Source: JAKLFA01 sp038222225 (GTDB lineage Bacteria > Omnitrophota > Gorgyraeia > Zapsychrales > JANLHA01). Taken from it: DNA of 13,765 bases. How positions within the stretch are numbered: position 1 is the first letter of the stretch; every line of letters begins with the position of its first letter. The DNA lies in the NCBI GenBank assembly GCA_038222225.1, contig JBBRHV010000059.1, forward strand, positions 1-13,765. Reading direction: 5' to 3'. Made by a program: the position numbers and the translations under genes. The notes under the pieces were generated by a model. The model did no database searches and was not told the DNA's origin. It saw nothing but the letters and a program-made list of their open reading frames with translations. Of this stretch, positions 1 to 6,342 are shown one piece after another.

Positions 1-1
1 G

Positions 2-799
2 ATTGTAGAATTTGTGACGTCTTATTTGAGCGATAAATTTATTCTGAACCTGAGCCTTGACGGAGCACGGGAAAGCACGGACTCCTTCCGCAAGTTTAAA
101 GCGGCTTCGCAGCAGTCGGTTTTTGAATCCGCGTGGCCTCATTTTAAAAAGTTCCCATCCGATCGGGTCCGCGTCATTTTTACCATCGCTCCGGAACAGG
201 TGGCGCATCTAACGGAGAATGTCGAATTTTTAATCGATAATGGATTTAAGCATATTGATCTTTTTCCGCAGATGTTTTGCCTCTGGGGGGAAGGCGAGCT
301 GGATATTCTGAAAGAGCGGCTTGAGGGAATTGTCCGGCGCTATAATCAATTGAGCGGGGAAGGTTTCAGCCTGAGACTCTTAAATCGTCTTTGGGGAAGC
401 ACCCATTACGAGAAGATTTTGTTGGGCAGCGATAAGAAGTTCTATCTTTTTGAGTTCATTCTTTCCTTGGCGTATGAAAACCGCACGAAATATGTGATCG
501 GCGACCTGGAGCACGGAATTGATCTGGCGAGAAAGAAAGCCATCTATCAATTGCTGGTGGATCTGTTTGATAAGGAAACCGGCGCTCAATGCCAGGCATG
601 CGACAACAAGCAGCTGTGCGCGCATCCATTCGCTATCTATCTGTGGTGTAAGTATCAGAAGAAAGATTTCCGGTCCTATTACAAGAACTTCTGTCAGATC
701 GCAGAGATCATGATCAATGCCGGCAGGGTGCTGAAAATCAAAACAGCAACCGATTTGGAGAAATGGGACAACGCCGGTAAGAAGACGGAGCTCTCGTAA
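2..799 (+). CDS. Radical SAM protein with SPASM-like C-terminus, 5' partial
   Basis: The frame is open to the left edge (codons for IVEF precede the GTG at 14), so the start and the CxxxCxxC cluster site lie outside the window. The visible NLSLDGARE segment (about residues 12-20 counted from the GTG) matches the strand in which radical SAM/SPASM enzymes carry an [I/L]SLDG element. Near the C-terminus lies a Cx2Cx5C set (C193, C196, C202), then C212 and C227 in a KNFCQIAEIM context, resembling the auxiliary [4Fe-4S] ligands of a SPASM or twitch domain. The usual first SPASM Cys is not obvious: the region around VIGDLEHGID has none. It differs from the family at 3470-10320, lacking their GWDEFVPV-type tail. 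The glycosyltransferase gene begins 65 nt downstream on the same strand. Substrate unknown. I am confident of the superfamily, not of the subfamily. Confidence 0.72.
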   Translation: MVEFVTSYLSDKFILNLSLDGARESTDSFRKFKAASQQSVFESAWPHFKKFPSDRVRVIFTIAPEQVAHLTENVEFLIDNGFKHIDLFPQMFCLWGEGELDILKERLEGIVRRYNQLSGEGFSLRLLNRLWGSTHYEKILLGSDKKFYLFEFILSLAYENRTKYVIGDLEHGIDLARKKAIYQLLVDLFDKETGAQCQACDNKQLCAHPFAIYLWCKYQKKDFRSYYKNFCQIAEIMINAGRVLKIKTATDLEKWDNAGKKTELS

Positions 800-820
800 A
801 AAGCGGCACAGGGTTTGGAC

Positions 821-868
821 ATGACAATTCAGGAGAGGCGCCTTCTTAAAATGGCGTATGGATTATGA
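821..868 (+). other. Possible 15-codon leader ORF overlapping the GT start
   Basis: ATG at 821 opens a 15-codon frame (MTIQERRLLKMAYGL) that ends with TGA at 866-868, overlapping the glycosyltransferase ATG at 865 as ATGA. A purine-rich AGGAGAGG (831-838) lies inside it, 12 nt before a second in-frame ATG at 851. The glycosyltransferase itself has no close ribosome binding site, so this short frame could serve translational coupling. It may equally be chance; no conservation evidence is available. Confidence 0.2.
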
Positions 869-2484
869 TGGTGTTAGATAGCCTTGCTAATTTTTTATTT
901 CCATGGATCCTTCCGGTTATCTTCGTGAATTTTTGTCTGTTCAGTTATCTGATCTATTTTCATCGAAAAACAATTTCAGAATCCATGGTTCCGGGCAAGG
1001 GATCTGCTTATATTTGGCTTTTTGTCATTTTCGGTGCCGCGTTCTTGATCCGGCTGCTGATTCCTCCGCTGCAGCACATCATGTATGTTGATGAGGCCTG
1101 GTATATGGAGGCCGCCAAACACATTCTTGAGACCGGGCAGCAGGGAAGTTATCCCAAAGCGATCGGGTGGCCGTTTCTCTTAAGCGGTCTTTTTCTGTTG
1201 TTCGGGGTTAATAATTGGGTGGCTTTATACAGCATGGTCGTCATCGGGGCTTTGACAACCGTCGCGCTGTTTTTTTTAGCCTGGATGGTCACCCGCAAAA
1301 AAGAGGCCGCGCTTTTTGCGGCCGTTTTGATCGCGCTTTATCCGGTGCATATCCGCTGGTCAGCAGCGGCAGAAACAAATGTGGTTTCGCTGTTTATGAC
1401 CTGCTTAGCGGTGGCGGGCTGCTTTCTCTATTATAGGCATAAGAACCGTTCTCTGCTGTGGCTGGCCTTCTCCGGGGTATGCTTTGCTGCGCAATTCCGG
1501 CCGGAAAATTATGTGCTTTTTGTTTTATTTTTTGCAGGGGATTGGATGTTCAACCGGCCGTTTATAAAACAGAATTTGGCATTTTATGCCGTTTCCTGGC
1601 TGTTTTTTCTTCTTTTGAGTATCCCGAATTTAGTGCAGATGATGAGTTTTCACGCATCCATTCATTTTATGGAAACGGAAAGTCAGGGTTTCCTGCTTGG
1701 CGGCAATTGGAGTGTTCATAATCTGATTTATAATACGCGGCATTACGGAATGTACATTTTTAACGGGGTATTTCAGCCGGTTCTGATCTCGTTATTTGCG
1801 TTGATGGGTTCGATGGTGCTATGGATCAAGGACAGAAAAACGGTTCTCTTTTTGTTCGCCTGGATCGGCCTGTTTTGGTTTGCTTATTTTTCTTCCTGGA
1901 TGCAGACTTTGGGAGGAACCGAGATGATTGCGGGAAAGGCTCGTTTTTTCATGAGTTTTTATCCGGCAATGATTCTGCTGGCCTCAGTCGGGATCACGCA
2001 AGTCTTGCAATGGGCCGGTGAACGAATGGGCCGGCCGCAGTTTCAGAAATACATCTATTTTGCGGGCGCGTTTCTTGTTAGTTTATTTTTTCTTCCTTAT
2101 ATGAGAGAAGTTCCGCACATGTTTGGCTCCAGGGCGTATTTATTGGAAACACAGATACCGGAGCTGGCAGAGCGGGATATTCCTGCATCCTGTGTGATTG
2201 TTGCCAATTGGCCTACGATTTTAAAATCGACCACCCAGCTTCAGGTTGTTGATATCCGCGATTTTCTTGCTGATGAGGGTTTTCAGAAAAAGCTTTTGGA
2301 CTCTTCGGACTGCGTCCTTCTTTTTGATGATGTGATGTGCGCGACATTTGAGTCTGAAGGAGGGAATTGCTTGAGGGTCAAAGAGAGGTATGTTTTGAAA
2401 GACTATATTTCATATGCTGAAGGTAAAGACCGCTATGTTTTTTATCAGCTTTTAAAAAGACGTGATCCGGAGCAGATTCCCTAA
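865..2484 (+). CDS. GT39/ArnT-like membrane glycosyltransferase (GT-C fold)
   Basis: A 539-residue polytopic protein. A first hydrophobic segment (about 9-32) and a second (49-66) precede the loop MYVDEAWY (residues 73-80), whose Asp76-Glu77 pair occupies the place of the catalytic DE motif in PMT/ArnT enzymes. Further helices run to about residue 412, followed by a soluble C-terminal region of about 125 residues, likely extracytoplasmic. Such enzymes move a sugar from a polyprenyl-phosphate carrier to a lipid, glycan or protein on the outer face of the inner membrane. The ATG at 865 is followed at once by another ATG at 868; a stop at 847-849 in this frame rules out a longer start. No good Shine-Dalgarno sits at the usual distance, so translation may be coupled to the small ORF ending at 868. 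Donor and acceptor cannot be read from the sequence. Confidence 0.82.
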   Translation: MMVLDSLANFLFPWILPVIFVNFCLFSYLIYFHRKTISESMVPGKGSAYIWLFVIFGAAFLIRLLIPPLQHIMYVDEAWYMEAAKHILETGQQGSYPKAIGWPFLLSGLFLLFGVNNWVALYSMVVIGALTTVALFFLAWMVTRKKEAALFAAVLIALYPVHIRWSAAAETNVVSLFMTCLAVAGCFLYYRHKNRSLLWLAFSGVCFAAQFRPENYVLFVLFFAGDWMFNRPFIKQNLAFYAVSWLFFLLLSIPNLVQMMSFHASIHFMETESQGFLLGGNWSVHNLIYNTRHYGMYIFNGVFQPVLISLFALMGSMVLWIKDRKTVLFLFAWIGLFWFAYFSSWMQTLGGTEMIAGKARFFMSFYPAMILLASVGITQVLQWAGERMGRPQFQKYIYFAGAFLVSLFFLPYMREVPHMFGSRAYLLETQIPELAERDIPASCVIVANWPTILKSTTQLQVVDIRDFLADEGFQKKLLDSSDCVLLFDDVMCATFESEGGNCLRVKERYVLKDYISYAEGKDRYVFYQLLKRRDPEQIP

Positions 2485-2533
2485 GACTGTCGGCGAATGT
2501 TTTGTTTTTTTGAAGTGGATGGGTTATAGTATT

Positions 2534-2540
2534 GGAGAGG
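2534..2540 (+). promoter_or_regulatory. Ribosome binding site fixing the SGNH gene start
   Basis: GGAGAGG with a 6-nt spacer to the ATG at 2547. It decides the start against the in-frame TTG at 2532, which would place this site inside the coding region. Confidence 0.7.
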
Positions 2541-2546
2541 GTTTTA

Positions 2547-3461
2547 ATGCGGCGCAAAAATACAAAAAATCATAGAAAAATCGCGTTTTTTATCATATTT
2601 TGGCTTTCAATTGCCCTCTTGGCAGGAGCCAGGGTGTATCATGTTCGCAAACAGGCCGCCAACATAAAATTGCCGGATGCAGGTCTGGAACAGGGCATTT
2701 ACCGGTTTCGAAAAAATGCAGTTTTGGAGGAGTACTGCCGGAATCCATTTTTAAAATTAGATAAACTCCAGCTCAATAATGAGGGGTTTCGCGGTGGGGA
2801 TCTAAAAACGGGTCAGAATTATGTGGCGGTTTTTGGTGATTCGTATGTCTTTGGGATGTGCCTGAAAGATAATGAAACGATCAGCCATTTTTTGAAAGCG
2901 GAGATGGATGCATTAGGGCTGGAGAATGAAGTCGTCAATTTCGGCATGCTGGGATACAATTTGCGTTCCACGCTCATGCTGGCAAATCAGATGGTTGACC
3001 GATATTCCATTCCATTGGCGGTGATTTATTTTCTGCTGGAGGATGATCTGCTGGAATGCGATATTTCTTGTCAGCAGGCGATGAGGGAGCGGGACCCGAT
3101 TGAATATCAGAATTTCCGGAAAACGATTGAGGCCTACCTTGAGCAGGAGCATAAAAACAGTGAAGAACTCATCAGAGCCGGTTTTGAAAAACTTTTCAGT
3201 GAACAGGTGATCGAGCGGGGTCTCCACAAAAAAACGAGTCTGGTGTTTGTTCTGATCGGGACACAGCGCAGTGAAGTGATCACTGGTCTTCTTGATCAAT
3301 ATCAGATCCGGTATGTTCAGCTCCAGGAAGATTTTTGTAATGAGATCCTTCAGAATTGCAAGGTTCCGTTAGATGGGCATCCGAGCGGGTTTTTCAATTC
3401 TCAAGCAGCCAAGCAGATTGCCGGGGCGATTAAAGGCTGGAGCGACAATCAGGCGCAGTGA
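2547..3461 (+). CDS. Membrane-anchored SGNH/GDSL hydrolase-like protein
   Basis: The start is the ATG at 2547, with GGAGAGG at 2534-2540 and a 6-nt spacer; an in-frame TTG at 2532 lies upstream of this site and is rejected. The 304-residue product has a basic N-terminus and one hydrophobic segment (about 12-28) that looks like an uncleaved anchor, so the rest is probably outside the inner membrane. SGNH blocks can be placed: VFGDSY (95-100; Ser99 as nucleophile), VVNFGMLGYN (129-138; block II Gly), YFLLEDD (161-167), where the usual block III Asn appears as Asp, and DGHP (276-279) supplying the Asp/His pair. Known relatives add or remove acyl groups on glycans, or act in exopolysaccharide assembly. 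The stop overlaps a possible GTG of the next gene. It follows the glycosyltransferase by 62 nt, so a glycan or lipid substrate is reasonable but unproven. Confidence 0.72.
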   Translation: MRRKNTKNHRKIAFFIIFWLSIALLAGARVYHVRKQAANIKLPDAGLEQGIYRFRKNAVLEEYCRNPFLKLDKLQLNNEGFRGGDLKTGQNYVAVFGDSYVFGMCLKDNETISHFLKAEMDALGLENEVVNFGMLGYNLRSTLMLANQMVDRYSIPLAVIYFLLEDDLLECDISCQQAMRERDPIEYQNFRKTIEAYLEQEHKNSEELIRAGFEKLFSEQVIERGLHKKTSLVFVLIGTQRSEVITGLLDQYQIRYVQLQEDFCNEILQNCKVPLDGHPSGFFNSQAAKQIAGAIKGWSDNQAQ

Positions 3462-3469
3462 GCGACGTT

Positions 3470-4360
3470 ATGAAAAAAGCTGATATTAAAACAGGGTTTT
3501 TGTGCAATTCCAATTGCCGCTTCTGCGTTCAGGGTGACGGGAAGAAGGCCTTAGGAAACAAATCGACCGAGGAACTTAAAGAGATCCTTGGGGAGGCCAG
3601 CCGGGATTGTAAGATTGTCGTTTTTACCGGCGGAGAGGTCGCTGTGCGCAGTGATCTGATCGAATTGGTTCAGTACGCCAGCCAGTTGGGATTTCAGATC
3701 ATTCAGATGCAGTCCAACGGCAGGGCGTTTGTGTATGAGGATTTTTGCAAGAAGGTGATCAAGGCCGGGGCGAATGAATTCGCCTTGGCGCTGCACGGGC
3801 ACACTCCGGAACTGCACAATTATCTGACGCGATGTGAGGGGTTTAAACAGACCGTCCGCGGTATTCAGAATTTAAAAAAGATGAAGCAGCGGGTTCTGAC
3901 AAACACGGTAATCACAAAGTCGAATTACCGGCATTTGCCGGATATTGTGAAGCTGCTGGTCAGCCTTGATGTGGATCAGGTGCAGCTGTCGTTTGTCCAT
4001 GCCTTGGGCGCAGCCGCTCAGAATTTTGATAGTATTGTTCCGCGGATAACGATGGTGATGCCGTATGTGATGAAGGGAATCCGGATTGCCCGGCATTTTC
4101 AAAAGGAAATTATTACAGAGGCGATTCCCTATTGCTGTATGAAAGGCTGCGAGAATCATGTTTCCGAAAGGATGATGCCGGAAACGAAAATTTTTGAACA
4201 TGATTATATCGTCGCAGATTTCGCGCAGGTTCGTGTTGATGAGGGGAAATTGAGGGGGCCGAACTGTCCGTCCTGCGTGTATTATCCGGTTTGTGAAGGA
4301 CCTTGGAGAGAATATCCCGAGGCCTTTGGGTGGGATGAATTTGTGCCAGTCAAGAGGTAG
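3470..4360 (+). CDS. Radical SAM protein, first member of six-gene family array
   Basis: A 296-residue protein if it starts at ATG 3470. A GTG at 3458 overlaps the previous stop as GTGA and is an alternative adding four residues; neither has a strong ribosome binding site. The cluster motif CNSNCRFC (C12, C16, C19) lies unusually near the N-terminus. The SAM-binding element is FTGGEV (52-57), with Val in place of the common Pro. LHGH (108-111) and NTVITKSNY follow. Near the C-terminus are YCCMKGC (C222, C223, C227) and CPSCVYYPVCEG (C266, C269, C275), a likely auxiliary Fe-S site, then the GWDEFVPV tail shared with the next two genes. Reductive cleavage of SAM to a 5'-deoxyadenosyl radical is expected. 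The substrate is unknown; peptide, glycan and lipid are all possible. Confidence 0.85.
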   Translation: MKKADIKTGFLCNSNCRFCVQGDGKKALGNKSTEELKEILGEASRDCKIVVFTGGEVAVRSDLIELVQYASQLGFQIIQMQSNGRAFVYEDFCKKVIKAGANEFALALHGHTPELHNYLTRCEGFKQTVRGIQNLKKMKQRVLTNTVITKSNYRHLPDIVKLLVSLDVDQVQLSFVHALGAAAQNFDSIVPRITMVMPYVMKGIRIARHFQKEIITEAIPYCCMKGCENHVSERMMPETKIFEHDYIVADFAQVRVDEGKLRGPNCPSCVYYPVCEGPWREYPEAFGWDEFVPVKR

Positions 4361-4367
4361 GCAAGGC

Positions 4368-5327
4368 ATGTCAAAATCAACTGTGAAAAAAGCTGGTCTG
4401 AAGGAACATGAAGAGGTTCTGCATGTCTGCGTGGGGTTTTCCTGCAGCTATTCCTGTGTGTTTTGTATGGAAAAGGGGAATTCCGAGTCAGACTCTGTCC
4501 GGGAATTCTGCAAAGAAAAAATTTATACGGTGCTACGTGACAACAGAAACACGAAAAAAATTTTATTTACCCGGGGTGAGCCAACGTTTAATCCGGAGTT
4601 GGTTGATTATGTGGTCTATGCAAGGGATCAGGGAAACACGGGCATTGCGATGATCAGCAATGGGAGGAAGTTTTCTGATATCCGCTATTGCCTGGAGCTG
4701 GTTGAGGCCGGCATGCGGGAATTTATTGTTTCTATCCATGGCCATAATGAGAAGGTTCATGATGCACTGACCCTTTCACCGGGGAGCTTCGCACAGACTG
4801 CCCAGGGTCTTCAAAATCTTGTGCGTCTTAAGCAGGATTTACCGATCACGATTCATATCAGTCATGTGGTGAATAGGCTGAATTATAAGTTTCTGGATAA
4901 GTTTTTAATGTTCATACAGGGCCATTTCATTGATGAAGTTATTTTCAATACCGTTCAGCCTTTGGGAAAAAATATTGAACAGAATTTTTCTGCGGTGGTG
5001 CCACGCTATACAGCTGTCGCCCGAAAGATCGAAGAGGTCTTCGAAAACAACCAAATGCTGTTCAGGTCTACTTTCAAACCGTTGAAATGGAATGTCACGA
5101 TTGTGGACATGCCGTTGTGCGTTTCGCAGAAGGTTGTCCATTTAATCGGTTTTTGCGAAAAGGCAGCTATCGCTGATCTAAAAAAAGAACGTAAGTGGGG
5201 GGTTGTGCCGTTTAAAGAAAAAAGAGACGCATGTTTGGACTGCGCGCAGTGCTCGGTCTGTGAAGGCGTATACAGCAATTATATTCAGCATTTTGGGTGG
5301 GATGAATTTGTTCCGGTAGAGAAGTGA
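4368..5327 (+). CDS. Radical SAM protein, tandem duplicate copy A
   Basis: The start is set at ATG 4368 (MSKSTVKK), with GAGG at 4354-4357 and a product matching the next paralogue's length (319 against 317 residues); the in-frame ATG at 4293 lies inside the preceding gene and is rejected. The cluster motif is CSYSCVFC (C26, C30, C33), with an extra C21 just before it. The SAM-binding element reads FTRGEP (67-72), so the first Gly of GGEP is Arg. VSIHGH (121-126), DMPLC (C251), C263 and a dense CLDCAQCSVCEG (C289, C292, C295, C298) follow, then the GWDEFVPV tail. A hand count against the next gene gives about 61% identity, almost without gaps through residue 240. Function unknown; the intact Cys sets argue for an active iron-sulfur protein. 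Confidence 0.85.
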   Translation: MSKSTVKKAGLKEHEEVLHVCVGFSCSYSCVFCMEKGNSESDSVREFCKEKIYTVLRDNRNTKKILFTRGEPTFNPELVDYVVYARDQGNTGIAMISNGRKFSDIRYCLELVEAGMREFIVSIHGHNEKVHDALTLSPGSFAQTAQGLQNLVRLKQDLPITIHISHVVNRLNYKFLDKFLMFIQGHFIDEVIFNTVQPLGKNIEQNFSAVVPRYTAVARKIEEVFENNQMLFRSTFKPLKWNVTIVDMPLCVSQKVVHLIGFCEKAAIADLKKERKWGVVPFKEKRDACLDCAQCSVCEGVYSNYIQHFGWDEFVPVEK

Positions 5328-5413
5328 TCTTTTTATGTCAAAACCAGCGACCGCTAAAAAAAGTCAAAACAAGGATCTTGAGGCCCTGCATGTCTGCGTG
5401 GGGTTTTCCTGCA
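4419..5413 (+). repeat. Direct repeats marking a tandem gene duplication
   Basis: The two adjacent radical SAM genes share long identical DNA tracts. The clearest is 28 nt at 4419-4446 and 5386-5413, covering the codons around LHVCVGFSC; the offset is 967 nt. Other shared tracts lie in the ITIHISHVVN codons. The coordinates here span the first pair of repeat units only. This is duplication by unequal exchange or slippage, not a mobile element: no terminal inverted repeats or transposase are seen. Confidence 0.75.
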
Positions 5414-6288
5414 ATAATTCATGCGTGTTCTGCATGGAGCGGGGAAATCATGAGTCTGAAATGACCAGGGATTTTTGCCGGGAACGGGTTTATGAAGTCC
5501 TTTCGATGAATCAGGGCAAAAAAAAGATCCTGTTTACAAAGGATGAGCCGACGCTCAATCCGGAATTGATGGACTATATCACGTATGCGCGGGAGCATGG
5601 GAACCGGGACATCGCGATCATCAGTAACGGGAGGCGGTTTTCCGATATGCGATATTGCCTGAAATTGGTTCAGGCCGGGGTGAGGGAGTTCACGGTTTCC
5701 ATTCATGGGCATAATGAAAAGATCCATGATGCCTTGACCCGTTCGGCGGGAAGTTTTGCGCAGACGGCCCAGGGGCTGAAGAACCTTTCACGTCTGAAAG
5801 AGTCGTTGCCGATCACCATTCATATCAGTCATGTGGTGAATAAACTGAATTATAAATTCTTAGACAAGTTTTTTGTTTTTATACAGCAGTATTTCATTGA
5901 TGAGATCGCGCTGAACACGGTTCAGCCGAGAGGCAATAACATGGAAAAGGATTTTTCCGCTTTGATGCCGCGGTATCGCGATGTGGCCGGGGTGATGGAG
6001 ATCATCTATGAAAAAAGGGCGGCGTTGCTGAAATCGCGCGCATCAGCATGGAATGTGAAGATCATTGATATGCCCTTATGTGTTTCGCAGAAGTTGTTTC
6101 CACTTATGGGGGTCTGTGAGCAGACGCTGCTTGCGGATTCAAAGGAATTGAGGGCGTGGACGATCACGTCTTTAAAGAAAAAGCATAAGCCGTGCTCGTT
6201 ATGCGACTATGATTCTCTTTGCGAGGGAGTTTTCAGCAATTACGTGAAACATTTTGGCTGGGATGAGTTTGTGCCGGTGAAGAAGTAA
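5335..6288 (+). CDS. Radical SAM protein, tandem duplicate copy B
   Basis: ATG at 5335 is 7 nt after the previous stop, with GAGAAG around 5319-5324 as a weak ribosome binding site. The 317-residue product is the closest relative of its upstream neighbour (about 61% identity by hand count). The cluster motif CNNSCVFC (C26, C30, C33) is kept. The SAM-binding element reads FTKDEP (67-72) in place of GGEP, so both glycines are lost; since these backbone positions usually contact the methionine part of SAM, binding may be altered. VSIHGH, DMPLC (C249), C261 and CSLCDYDSLCEG (C287, C290, C296) are kept, followed by GWDEFVPVKK. Either this copy tolerates the change or it acts with copy A, perhaps as a heteromer. 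Substrate unknown. Confidence 0.84.
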   Translation: MSKPATAKKSQNKDLEALHVCVGFSCNNSCVFCMERGNHESEMTRDFCRERVYEVLSMNQGKKKILFTKDEPTLNPELMDYITYAREHGNRDIAIISNGRRFSDMRYCLKLVQAGVREFTVSIHGHNEKIHDALTRSAGSFAQTAQGLKNLSRLKESLPITIHISHVVNKLNYKFLDKFFVFIQQYFIDEIALNTVQPRGNNMEKDFSALMPRYRDVAGVMEIIYEKRAALLKSRASAWNVKIIDMPLCVSQKLFPLMGVCEQTLLADSKELRAWTITSLKKKHKPCSLCDYDSLCEGVFSNYVKHFGWDEFVPVKK

Positions 6289-6342
6289 GCTGGCTGCAAT
6301 GTTTCGATGCGGCGGTGATCAATCCGATGGAGAGAATAAGGG
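6289..6342 (+). other. 54-nt gap before the fusion gene
   Basis: One of the longer gaps within the radical SAM array. It holds the GGAGAG ribosome binding site of the fusion gene but no convincing -35/-10 pair and no stem followed by a T-run, so read-through from the upstream gene is likely. Confidence 0.4.

Noticed and set aside
2502..2530. Promoter-like TTGTTT, 17-nt spacer, TATAGT before the SGNH gene
   Set aside because: The -35 box matches weakly, and the expected transcript start (about 2537) would fall inside the ribosome binding site at 2534-2540, leaving no usable leader.
4293..4367. Longer N-terminus for duplicate copy A
   Set aside because: The extra codons lie inside the preceding gene, and the paralogue starts at the position matching 4368.
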